From assembly GCF_905207245.1 (NCBI RefSeq), contig NZ_CAJLKP010000024.1, positions 1-64,000 of the forward strand: a stretch of 64,000 bases of DNA, given 5' to 3'. The DNA is from an uncultured Bacteroides sp. (GTDB lineage: Bacteria > Bacteroidota > Bacteroidia > Bacteroidales > Bacteroidaceae). Positions 44,197 through 52,694 of the stretch are shown here, piece by piece. The translations under genes were made by a program, and so were the position numbers. Every line of letters starts with the position of its first letter. Positions within the stretch are counted from its first letter, which is position 1. Under the pieces are notes generated by a model. The model worked only from the letters and a program-made list of their open reading frames with translations, had not been told where the DNA came from and made no database searches.

Positions 44197-45735
44197 TTAT
44201 GTTAACAGATATCTTAAATCTGATAGCGGATACACTTCCGGTATATAATGCTTACTCACTATGACAGAGGGAGTCTTGTTTATTCTCTGTCTCCGGCAAT
44301 ATACCTGTTGCTTCATCCACAAGCCTTGTACCTCGGTTGTTATATTGTAATCATCCGCTTCTTTGATACATTTCGTTTCATACCACTCTTCCAAGAGTTG
44401 CATTGCCTTATCCCAACCATCCATGTAATAAGCTGCAATGACAATTTGCGCAATTTTTTCTCCCAACCTATCATTTGGAAATGTCAGAAATACCAATGAT
44501 ACAGAAATCCTTGAAGCTATCTCTCTCACATGACGATGAACCCTCGCACAATTTTTACAATTGGGATTAGTTATTATCATCACCTCACTACTTCCTGTCA
44601 CCTGACTATGCAGCGTAATATCCGGACTTGCCATCTCCTCTATCTGAGGCTTTAGTGCCAATAACATCTGAAAAGTCTCCGAATTAAACAAACTACCAAG
44701 ATGTTTCTTTAGAGAAACTCTTTCCCTCTCCTTGTTCCGGATAGTTTTTATTTGTATTTCAACAATCAAACAAATACATCCTATAGCAATAAATACGGAA
44801 AATGAAGTAAAGGAAAAGTCTATATCAAAATAGTTTCTTAACATATAAAGAGCAGCTACATTACCCCATACCGCCAAATTTACCAGCATGCAAAGCATGC
44901 ACCCCTTATGAAGAATGAAAGCCTGATAAATAATGGAATATAGAGTAAACACCGTTGCAACGATACAGCAAATGGCAGAAATCCCATAAAAATCATTCCA
45001 GCGGATCAAAGAAAACAAAAAGAGAACAGCAAAGTAGAACAAAGATAATTCCCCTAATCCTACACCTGCTATATTTGCTCCCTTAGAATGAAGCACTTCA
45101 TTACAGTTCACCGCCTTTCCTATATGGCAGAATGACTCCATGAATTGCTCATTCACCCATTCTTTGTAGAGGATAGCGATAGACGCAAGAATGCCAAAAC
45201 TCAATGTACATAAATAGACAATAAAAACAGCTGATTGATTTTGAGAGAACGCAGTTTGCATCCCCAATATCAGGAGAAAAAGTACAGCGATGGCAAACTT
45301 ATAACGCAGCAAATAGAAAATAACATTTTTCATTACATAGTAATGTTCATTCGAGGTCCTTTCAGTAGGCTCTCCGAATAAGACGGTACCTGTCCAGTGT
45401 GGCAAAAACTTGTCCACCGTCATACTGTGTTCTCGTCCATCTCCATTAATGAATTCTACGATGAAATCGCCCTTTTTCGTCACTACACAAAATTGATTTT
45501 TGTCCACCTGAAGCATTGTGATGAAAGGAGATTCCAATTGCGAAAAATAATCGGATGACGGAAGTTGATATACTTCATTCTTTACATGAAGCATATCCAG
45601 TGCATCACTGATACCTCGTATGCTACCTCCTAACGGAGTATCGAGCAAACGATGCACAGTACTTCTGCTCACCTTTACAGATAATACCCGTAAATAGTGA
45701 TAGAGTACAACAGCGATATTATCAACTTCAGCCAT
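44197..45735 (-). CDS. C39-like / VKOR / thioredoxin fusion, disulfide-forming membrane protein
   Basis: 512 residues, three modules. Residues 1-120 align in layout with C39 peptidases, but the catalytic Cys region reads AVVLYHYLRVL and the His site reads NQFCVVTKKGDF, so it is probably inactive and may bind the leader or substrate. Residues 135-330 are a VKOR domain: loop cysteines 203 and 211, SKGANIAGVGLGELSLFYF, and the redox pair Cys279-Cys282 (CMLC). Residues 355-512 are a thioredoxin/DsbA-like domain with Cys393-Cys396 (PNCKNC) and KTPSVIV as the cis-Pro loop. VKOR-Trx proteins oxidise substrate thiols and pass electrons to quinone. The gene lies 93 bases before the precursor. Confidence 0.9.
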   Translation of the reverse strand: MAEVDNIAVVLYHYLRVLSVKVSRSTVHRLLDTPLGGSIRGISDALDMLHVKNEVYQLPSSDYFSQLESPFITMLQVDKNQFCVVTKKGDFIVEFINGDGREHSMTVDKFLPHWTGTVLFGEPTERTSNEHYYVMKNVIFYLLRYKFAIAVLFLLILGMQTAFSQNQSAVFIVYLCTLSFGILASIAILYKEWVNEQFMESFCHIGKAVNCNEVLHSKGANIAGVGLGELSLFYFAVLFLFSLIRWNDFYGISAICCIVATVFTLYSIIYQAFILHKGCMLCMLVNLAVWGNVAALYMLRNYFDIDFSFTSFSVFIAIGCICLIVEIQIKTIRNKERERVSLKKHLGSLFNSETFQMLLALKPQIEEMASPDITLHSQVTGSSEVMIITNPNCKNCARVHRHVREIASRISVSLVFLTFPNDRLGEKIAQIVIAAYYMDGWDKAMQLLEEWYETKCIKEADDYNITTEVQGLWMKQQVYCRRQRINKTPSVIVSKHYIPEVYPLSDLRYLLT

Positions 45736-45759
45736 GATTACCCTTGTTTATATAGAATA

Positions 45760-46176
45760 TTATAAAGGGAAATATCCTTCTAACGTGATTTCATCAGAGA
45801 TAAGTTCTATCATATAATCTCCTGTGTCTTTCCCGCTTAGATCAATAGAAAAACTTGCAGGATTGATAAACAGCTCAGAATAAACAGTTTCTCCAGTAGT
45901 TTCATTAATAACATTGACCGTAACAGCAGAGAATGCAGCCTGGAAGTCAACTATTACCACCTCATTATATAAGTAAGCATACACAGGTTGGGAAATAACA
46001 CTACGAGTTTGGGGAGCATTTTCCGGAGTTATATCACCAACCGGCTCAATTGGATCTCTATCCCCATCCTTCTGGGTAAGCATTATCTCCATATTACCAG
46101 AAACGAACTGAGCGTTTGCAGAACCGGCAAAAACCAAAAACGAAAATAAAATAAATAATACCTTTTTCATATACAT
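45760..46176 (-). CDS. DUF3244 family small secreted protein
   Basis: 138 residues from the first ATG; a second ATG at 46170 (MKKVLFILFSFLVFAGSANA) is the more typical signal-peptide start. The mature domain is an all-beta sandwich: PVYAYLYNEVVIVDFQAAFS, VTVNVINETTGETVY, DTGDYMIELISDE. This is DUF3244, a small Bacteroides family. It is frequently seen beside GG-peptide export genes and TPR-HTH regulators, to my knowledge without known function. No cysteine in the mature part, so it is not itself a disulfide substrate. Confidence 0.85.
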   Translation of the reverse strand: MYMKKVLFILFSFLVFAGSANAQFVSGNMEIMLTQKDGDRDPIEPVGDITPENAPQTRSVISQPVYAYLYNEVVIVDFQAAFSAVTVNVINETTGETVYSELFINPASFSIDLSGKDTGDYMIELISDEITLEGYFPL

Positions 46177-46244
46177 CAGACTTTTGTTTTATGGTGACCA
46201 AATTACGAAAGTCTGTGTAAACAAAGTGTGTCATAAGTGTGCCA

Positions 46245-47981
46245 TCACCTATTTTTTTGCAAAATGTCTTCAAATTCACAATTTTGCTCAGCACCTATCC
46301 GCTTAAGCAAAGCACTTTTCTTTCGATAGAGTGTTCTTCTGGAAAGGTGCAACAAATATTCTAAATGAGAGAATGGAAAGCCTGCCAAACTTAAACACAC
46401 CAAATGATGTTCTTCTTTAGATAGCTGGTACTTTACACAAAGATCTGTTATGGCATTATTCCACTGTACATCCATCCCAACAACAAATTCCTGCCATTCC
46501 TGATCGCTTATTTCTTCATCAGATTCATCCCTATCCTGATAATCTTGTATAATAGCCTGCATCTTCGCGTAAAGCGGTGAGTGCAGAAAAGCCTCTTTCG
46601 CTAAAGTCCGCCGCTTCAAAATCATCTCGTCCAGTTCTGCCTGCAATTTTGCTCTTTCTTCTTCATTAATCTGATGCGAAACCAATTCTTTTCTCAAGTT
46701 TTCAATCTCCAGATCTTTTTCCGTTATATCAGTCTGCAAATTAGCGTAATGTTGACTCAAATCCTGATTAACCTTTTCTAGTTGTTGCTTGTCCTTTTGC
46801 AACAAGTCATTTTTTCTTTGATATCGTTTGTATAGAGAAAAAGCAACTATGATAATCATTGCTGTTATCAATATAAAAGCATACAGGTACATATTTAAAC
46901 GTCCTTTATAATATAGCTTTTGAAGCATTGTATGTGCATCTGCTTCTGCCTCAATCATTTCATTGGCAACTACACTCCGACGAAACTTATAAAGGCTATC
47001 TTTATATGCAGAACTGTTCCTCTCCAGTTCTACGGATAAGGCAGCATTTCCCTGAATCATTGCGATGTCTGCCAAGCGCATATAAGCGCCTGCCTTTTTT
47101 CCATAATCTTTACTCATTAAACTTTTATTAAGATAGAAAATTGCAGAATCATACTGTTCACATTTATAATAAGCATCTCCTAAAATCAAGAAAGCGTGAT
47201 AAGATCGTGCAGTATCCCTTCGTAAGGAAAGATTTAGTTTTGCGTAATACAAAGCTTTTTCTCCCTGATTCATCCTACTGTACAAATTACTGAGTAAAGC
47301 TGAAATATTAGCTTTCAGACCATTATTCCTCACCCTATCTACTGCCCAAAAAGCATCTGACAATTTCTGTTCAGCAATAGGAAAATATTCCTTCCCTTTT
47401 GTTAAAGCTATAGAACCTTGCTTAGATAGTGCTTCAGCCCAAAGGGAAGTATCTTTTAACTCTTCGGCAATACCTTCCACTAACCGATAGATGGAATCTG
47501 CTTTTTCATTAAATCCCTGTATATTATAGATAAATCCTATATTATTGTACACCAATCCCAATTGTCTTTTTTCTTTCGCTTTCTCCGTCAAAGGTGCCGC
47601 AATAAGAAATTCTCTAAACGCTTTCGCCTGCCGGTTCATATCCCTATACACACATCCCCAATAATAATGTGCCTTTGCCTGCATGCGCACATCATTCGTT
47701 TTATCGTAATATGCCACAGCATAGCGTATCAACGAATCATCTGTCTGCACAACATAATTCTTATCCCTTGCCTGTGTCAACAATAGCGCATAATAAGCGC
47801 TATCAGCCTGTGCCGCAAAATTCTCCATTGAAATGCCCCGTAAGATACTCAACGCACTGTCCGGTTGGGATTGCATAAGAGAATTCGCCAATATCAACTG
47901 CTTGTTATCACTCTGTTCCTCGTTGCAGGCCAGCAATAAAAAAGCAGCAAAAAAGATTATGAAAGTTATATAGTTTTTCAT
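46245..47981 (-). CDS. TPR membrane regulator with C-terminal HTH, probable controller of the export operon
   Basis: 578 residues. Lipoprotein-like signal (AAFLLLACNEEQ, Cys19), then TPR repeats over about 30-330 (YAVAYYDKTNDVRMQAKAHY, GLVYNNIGFIYNIQGFNEKA). One membrane helix lies at about 364-386 (YAFILITAMIIIVAFSLY), then a coiled coil (about 390-460) and an HTH at the end (HLVCLSLAGFPFSHLEYLLH, then SRRTLYRKKSALLKRIG). It is a paralogue of the gene at 10433. It is upstream of and co-directional with the peptide export genes, 68 bases from the DUF3244 gene, and is the obvious candidate to regulate them in response to an envelope signal. Confidence 0.85.
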   Translation of the reverse strand: MKNYITFIIFFAAFLLLACNEEQSDNKQLILANSLMQSQPDSALSILRGISMENFAAQADSAYYALLLTQARDKNYVVQTDDSLIRYAVAYYDKTNDVRMQAKAHYYWGCVYRDMNRQAKAFREFLIAAPLTEKAKEKRQLGLVYNNIGFIYNIQGFNEKADSIYRLVEGIAEELKDTSLWAEALSKQGSIALTKGKEYFPIAEQKLSDAFWAVDRVRNNGLKANISALLSNLYSRMNQGEKALYYAKLNLSLRRDTARSYHAFLILGDAYYKCEQYDSAIFYLNKSLMSKDYGKKAGAYMRLADIAMIQGNAALSVELERNSSAYKDSLYKFRRSVVANEMIEAEADAHTMLQKLYYKGRLNMYLYAFILITAMIIIVAFSLYKRYQRKNDLLQKDKQQLEKVNQDLSQHYANLQTDITEKDLEIENLRKELVSHQINEEERAKLQAELDEMILKRRTLAKEAFLHSPLYAKMQAIIQDYQDRDESDEEISDQEWQEFVVGMDVQWNNAITDLCVKYQLSKEEHHLVCLSLAGFPFSHLEYLLHLSRRTLYRKKSALLKRIGAEQNCEFEDILQKNR

Positions 47982-48342
47982 TTTGTAGACTATACTATTA
48001 AATTGAATACTACAAAGATAAAAATTTCCATCAGAATATTACCTACTCATTACCTGAATAAAAAATAAGTAAATGAGCATCATTAATTCACACCTTCTTT
48101 CACAAGAGTATCTGTCATGCTGAGCGTAGTCGAAGCATCTACTTATAGATTCTTTTATAGAATATGCTTTTTACAACAAATCGTTTTTTCATATAACAAT
48201 TTTTATAAAAAACATTGCTTACCTTTACCTCCGAAAATAAAGTAGTATTCGGAAAATCAACAAAATATTTCCGCCATAAATACATGAAAATAACAAACAG
48301 AAATCATCTTATACTAATTACTAACTTGAATACTCAAAAAAA
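47982..48342. promoter_or_regulatory. Divergent spacer before the regulator and the acyltransferase
   Basis: 361 bases without a gene. CAAAGATA at 48013-48020 is TATCTTTG on the minus strand, the -7 box of the TPR-HTH gene. TACCTTTA at 48220-48227 is a near-match box for the acyltransferase, about 115 bases upstream of its ATG. A repeat-like sequence beginning TGTCATGCTGAGCG lies at 48113-48140. Confidence 0.5.
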
Positions 48343-49431
48343 ATGAAACGTATTGTTTTCTTAGATTATGTGCGCGTGTTTGCCTGCTTCCTCGTCATGG
48401 TTGTCCACGCCAGCGAAAATTTCTATGGTGCTCCCGGTTCTACAGACATGGCGGGACCACAATCTTATTTAGCCAGTGAGGCCGACCGACTGTGGGTAGC
48501 TGTGTACGACGGCTTTTCACGCATGGCAGTGCCGCTCTTCATGATTGTTTCCGCCTTTCTTCTGGTACCCATGAAAGAAGAACAGACTTCATGGCAATTC
48601 TACCGCCAGCGTTGCCTGCGCATCCTACCGCCGTTTTTCATATTCATGATACTATACAGCACCTTGCCACTGTTGTGGGGACAGATAGATGGAGAAACAT
48701 CATTTAAAGACATGTCGCGAATACTCCTGAACTTCCCGACACTGGCGGGGCACCTGTGGTTCATGTATCCCCTAATCAGCCTCTATTTATTCATACCCAT
48801 CATATCGCCATGGCTGAAGAAGGCCACAGCAAAAGAAGAACGTTTCTTTATAGGGCTATTCCTGCTATCAACATGTATTCCGTATTTCAACCGATGGTTC
48901 GGTGAAGTGTGGGGACAATGTTTCTGGAATGAATATCACATGCTGTGGTACTTCTCAGGCTACTTGGGGTACCTCGTACTGGCACATTACATACGCGTAC
49001 ACCTGACATGGAACCGCTCGAGACGTCTCACTATAGGAACCATTTTAATGGTTGCCGGGGCTGCACTGACCATTTACTCATTCTACATCCAGGCCATACC
49101 CGGTGAACTTCATACCACGCCGGTAATAGAGATAGGATGGGCTTTCTGTACAATCAACTGTGTGATGCTCACAGCAGGCACGTTCCTTATGTTCACATGC
49201 ATAAACCGTCCGAAAGCTCCACAGATTATAACAGAAATGTCGAAACTCAGCTATGGCATGTACCTCATGCACATATTCTGGCTTGGGCTGTGGGTAACAG
49301 TGTTCAAACAAACGCTGGAATTGCCCACCGTCGCCGCCATACCATGTATTGCAGTGAGTACATTCATCAGTTGCTACATAACGACAAAGATTATCTCGTT
49401 CATACCGGGCAGTAAATGGATAATAGGATAA
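48343..49431 (+). CDS. Acyltransferase 3 family membrane protein
   Basis: 362 residues with about ten hydrophobic helices. The family start is clear: MKRIVFLDYVRVFACFLVMV followed by VHASENFYG, with the conserved His in helix 1, and GFSRMAVPLFMIVSAFLLVP. Such enzymes acetylate or succinylate surface polysaccharides, lipids or peptidoglycan using acyl donors across the membrane. It stands alone and does not sit in a glycan gene cluster, so the target is unknown. Confidence 0.93.
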   Translation: MKRIVFLDYVRVFACFLVMVVHASENFYGAPGSTDMAGPQSYLASEADRLWVAVYDGFSRMAVPLFMIVSAFLLVPMKEEQTSWQFYRQRCLRILPPFFIFMILYSTLPLLWGQIDGETSFKDMSRILLNFPTLAGHLWFMYPLISLYLFIPIISPWLKKATAKEERFFIGLFLLSTCIPYFNRWFGEVWGQCFWNEYHMLWYFSGYLGYLVLAHYIRVHLTWNRSRRLTIGTILMVAGAALTIYSFYIQAIPGELHTTPVIEIGWAFCTINCVMLTAGTFLMFTCINRPKAPQIITEMSKLSYGMYLMHIFWLGLWVTVFKQTLELPTVAAIPCIAVSTFISCYITTKIISFIPGSKWIIG

Positions 49432-49454
49432 ATCATACCAATTAATCTTCCAAA

Positions 49455-49492
49455 AGCTTACTGTAAGACATGCATAAGTCTTGCGGTAAGCT
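49455..49492 (+). terminator. Long hairpin after the acyltransferase gene
   Basis: AGCTTACTGTAAGAC (49455-49469) and GTCTTGCGGTAAGCT (49478-49492) pair over 15 positions if two G-U pairs are allowed in plus-strand RNA, with an 8-base loop. No strong U-tract follows. Confidence 0.65.
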
Positions 49493-49617
49493 CATAATAT
49501 ACATACTTTTTCTATCCCCGCTGTTCACATTTTAGCTTTATATTTTTTCTATAAATCGAATCTTTTAGTTGAATACTTAGCATTAGTGAATGTAAATCCT
49601 GGCATCTGAGACTTCTA

Positions 49618-49913
49618 TTATTCTTTTTCAATGCTGAAAGGCAATAACTCCATGCGTTTCGTCAGACGTCCATACATAGCAGCTTTCTTGTCCTCAAACA
49701 GCTCCCTCATCAAAAAATAAATAGAGCCACAAGTGATAAAGTTAATTTTCATCTCACTCTTATATCAGTCCCACAATTCCTGCATATCTGCAAAAATGCT
49801 CTTGCGGACATAGAAGAACTCCTGTACTTCATCAATAACCAGATTCAGATGTTCTTTGGTAGCATACGAAAAAAGTATCCTTCCATTTCTTTTTCTCTAC
49901 CAAAAAACTCCAT
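49618..49913 (-). pseudogene. Decayed AAA ATPase remnant (DUF234-like)
   Basis: On the minus strand an ATG at 49913 opens MEFFGREKEMEG, the usual N-terminus of this ATPase family, and soon hits a stop. In another frame follow LNLVIDEVQEFFYVRKSIFA (Walker B region), a TGA, then KINFITCGSIYFLMRELFED and GRLTKRMELLPFSIEKE ending at 49618. The P-loop part is missing, so a large internal deletion plus a frameshift and a stop have destroyed the gene. The remainder of 49432-50124 apart from the hairpin at 49455 shows nothing supportable. Confidence 0.75.
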
Positions 49914-50124
49914 AAAATATAGATTATCAGATTTATACTATTTATAATTCAGATTATAATAACCACAATTATAAATTCAAAGATATGATTTATTTTATAG
50001 AATCATCCATATCCTCCAAACTTCTTGCAAAAACGGGCACGAATGATATACCTTCTTCCTAAGAAAAAGGATTTGCCAAAATACGAAAGGTTATGTAAAT
50101 TTCTTCATTGTGTAAGAAACTCAG

Positions 50125-51405
50125 TTAATTCTTCAGATATTGCAGTCGCTTTCCCCAGTCTTCCATAGCTGCCTGGCGCCACTTGTAGACAGTCTCGGCA
50201 CCCTGAAGGTTCTGCCAGAACAGTGCGGGGTCGCTCTTATCAGTGTACCAGTTGGGACCTACCTTGTAGTCGGTGGCAGACTCTCGCCCCGGCCACAGAT
50301 TTTCAATGGTTATGGCACCCTCCAACGCAGAAAAACCGGGTATGTCGGAGGTAATGGCATAGGGAAGTGTACCGGTGTAATACGTAGAGTGGCGCACGGC
50401 ATAATCACCACCTCCAAGGTGGAATCCGTCCCATTCCTGCCGCCCTATGGTGAGAGTAAAGCAGGCCGAGTCGGCGGGAATATCGGGACGGTCAGGACCT
50501 TTGACGTGAAACTCGATAATCGAATAGATGGGTACGGTGTCCGCAGCCGTGGTGAGCCGGTGGAAAACCGGTCGCGAACTACGTGCGGTTAGTTCGAAGC
50601 TGCCTCCCCATGACTCGCCTTCGGGGTCATCGGGATTGCCATTCATCACATAAAGAAGTGCCGGTGTGTCGCCCATCTTGGGGATGCCCTTGTAATAGTT
50701 GATAAAGTCTGCGCCAAGATGTCCTGCACCTTTGATGTAAGCATCGTAATATCCGGCATTGTATTTATCTTTCACTTTGTTTTGGGTAATAAAACCCCGA
50801 TAAGAAGCGTTGTCTTCAATCATCCACAGATTGGGGAAATTTTCGACTATATAGGCGTAGCTGTTAGTGCTCCATTTTTTGTTAGGACCTCCAATCCAGT
50901 AGACACGGATTTTATCAGCGATATCAGGTGCGTCGTGAAGGGCTTGGGCCACGTCGTCAAGTCCACCCCAAACAGATATCCACAACGGGCGTTCATCTCG
51001 CCTGCGCGCACATTCCACTATCCATTGGGAACCTTCGGTAGGAGTAAGGAACCCCCGGTAAGGAGCCGCCCCCTTGCGCCCCTGCTTGGTTATGGCACGG
51101 AGTTTCGCGGGAGACATCAGTCCCTTAATATGTTTGGACAGTTTGGGAAGATCTTTCTCGTAAAGGTCAATCATACGGAAAATTTCTTCCTGACTTCCCG
51201 AACCGTAAGAGGGAGAAGAAACAAGCCCCTCAAGGTCAAAACAATCAGTGTACATCAGCAGATGGGCCATCGACTGGTTATCGTCGGGATCCGTTCCTCC
51301 GATGTCAGTACTAATAAGCACACGCGGTTTAATAATGTCAATTGCCTGAATCTTTGTCCCGATTGAGCCTAAGATCAAAATGGCAAATAGTACCAATCTT
51401 TTCAT
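50125..51405 (-). CDS. Secreted DUF1593 (nucleoside hydrolase-like) protein
   Basis: 426 residues, signal peptide LVLFAILILGSIGTKIQA. The N-terminal domain starts PRVLISTDIGGTDPDDNQSM, a nucleoside-hydrolase-like metal site (DxGGxDPDD), and continues with EGLVSSPSYGSGS and WGGLDDVAQAL. The C-terminal part is a beta domain. This is DUF1593, secreted proteins of Bacteroidetes and fungi with probable glycoside or N-riboside hydrolase chemistry; the substrate is not established. A divergent AraC-type regulator 79 bases away probably controls it. Confidence 0.85.
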   Translation of the reverse strand: MKRLVLFAILILGSIGTKIQAIDIIKPRVLISTDIGGTDPDDNQSMAHLLMYTDCFDLEGLVSSPSYGSGSQEEIFRMIDLYEKDLPKLSKHIKGLMSPAKLRAITKQGRKGAAPYRGFLTPTEGSQWIVECARRRDERPLWISVWGGLDDVAQALHDAPDIADKIRVYWIGGPNKKWSTNSYAYIVENFPNLWMIEDNASYRGFITQNKVKDKYNAGYYDAYIKGAGHLGADFINYYKGIPKMGDTPALLYVMNGNPDDPEGESWGGSFELTARSSRPVFHRLTTAADTVPIYSIIEFHVKGPDRPDIPADSACFTLTIGRQEWDGFHLGGGDYAVRHSTYYTGTLPYAITSDIPGFSALEGAITIENLWPGRESATDYKVGPNWYTDKSDPALFWQNLQGAETVYKWRQAAMEDWGKRLQYLKN

Positions 51406-51484
51406 GATAGTTTGCTAATTTAAGATTTATTCTGCAAATTTACGCTCGAAATTCAATTTAAACCACCCACAAATTCGTAAAAAC

Positions 51485-52333
51485 ATGTCAGATTCCGAGA
51501 AATTGAAGACTTTCGATGAAAAGCGTGGCGAGTTTAAGCCCTACGGCCTGACGTGTGAAACCTGGCGTCCGCAGCTTATGCCGAAAATCGACCGTCATAA
51601 CGAGATTGAGCTGAACTATATTCCCGAAGGGGGCATTACCTATTTTTTCCCTACAGGAAAAGTGACGGTTCCACCTCGCAAAATTACGCTGTTTTGGGGG
51701 CTTATACCCCACAAGATCATTAAAAGTGAATCTGACGCACCCTATTTTGTAGTCACCATACCGTTTAACCTCTTCTTAAGCTGGAGGTTACCTTCAACCA
51801 TCGTCGATAGAATTCTCGGAGGAGAAGTGGTAGTTGAGACCGTTGAGTCAGAATGCGAGCTTGACAAGCCAATGTTTGAGAGGTGGGTTTCTGATATGGC
51901 AGGCAAGCAAAACCAAGAGGCGGTAAGCCTTGAGATTCAAGCCCGAATATTACGGTTAACAAAAAACATGTCCGTATCCGGAACCAAGTTCACTGCCATA
52001 CTTAACCCTGCCGACGCGTCGATTTTGGAAAGAATTGTGATCTATATTGCCCACAACTATAACCGCCCAATAAAGATTTCCGATATTGGCCGGGCCATAG
52101 GGCTTCACCCCGATTACGCCAATGCCATTTTCAAGAAGGCTTTTGGCTGTACATTGAGCCGTTACATAGCAGAAGAACGGATAGGGCACGTCAAACGCAA
52201 ACTTATTCTGACAAATATGAGTATAACACAGATAGCTTTTGAATGCGGATTCAATTCAATCAGCCGTTTCAACAAAACCTTTCTTGACATCTGCGGGCAG
52301 ACTCCCCGGCGCTATCGCGAACAAAACAGGTGA
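51485..52333 (+). CDS. AraC-family transcriptional regulator
   Basis: 282 residues. The N-terminal part is a cupin-like sensor domain (NEIELNYIPEGGITYFFPTG, VPPRKITLFWGLIPH). The C-terminal part has the two AraC helix-turn-helix units: ISDIGRAIGLHPDYANAIFK, and SITQIAFECGFNSISRFNKT followed by the conserved GQTPRRYRE. It is divergent from the DUF1593 gene, so it likely activates that gene in response to a small sugar or nucleoside-type ligand. Confidence 0.92.
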   Translation: MSDSEKLKTFDEKRGEFKPYGLTCETWRPQLMPKIDRHNEIELNYIPEGGITYFFPTGKVTVPPRKITLFWGLIPHKIIKSESDAPYFVVTIPFNLFLSWRLPSTIVDRILGGEVVVETVESECELDKPMFERWVSDMAGKQNQEAVSLEIQARILRLTKNMSVSGTKFTAILNPADASILERIVIYIAHNYNRPIKISDIGRAIGLHPDYANAIFKKAFGCTLSRYIAEERIGHVKRKLILTNMSITQIAFECGFNSISRFNKTFLDICGQTPRRYREQNR

Positions 52334-52694
52334 GGTTTTATCAAGTTTGTACTAAGCTTTATCGAAATCATACCAAAAGGCTATCATGCCACTTGAATAT
52401 AAAATGGAATATCATCTAACGAAAAGTAGGCAATTGGGCATCTTTTTGAGAAAAAAGCCCAAAAATGAAAAGATACAAAAACGATTGGTTTACACAAATA
52501 CAAGGGTTAACAAAAAAGAGAATCAACAACATACATGCCACAAAGAAAGTGTAGGTAAATTTACCTACACGCTGCCTCAATTTACTGCCACCACTGCGCT
52601 ATCACCGATGAGCAAGGCAATACAGAGCATGAGTGCAAGCGTGTAGGTAAAAGTATATCATAAATTCTGTGTATACGCGCGCGAAGCGAGTGAA
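52334..52694. repeat. Spacer with palindromic element (GTGTAGGTAAA family)
   Basis: 361 bases without a credible gene. A perfect 22-bp palindrome runs over 52549-52570 (arms GTGTAGGTAAA and TTTACCTACAC). A third half-copy GTGTAGGTAAA lies at 52641-52651, so 52560-52573 can also pair with 52637-52651 (TTTACCTACACGCT with AGCGTGTAGGTAAA). On the minus strand the enclosed part reads as a short hydrophobic stretch (LALMLCIALLIGDSAVVAVN) without a clear start; I do not call it a gene. Confidence 0.65.

Noticed and set aside
52386..52646. 86-residue plus-strand open frame after the AraC gene
   Set aside because: No promoter, no family pattern, Lys/Gln/Thr-rich composition, and it runs straight through the palindromic element.
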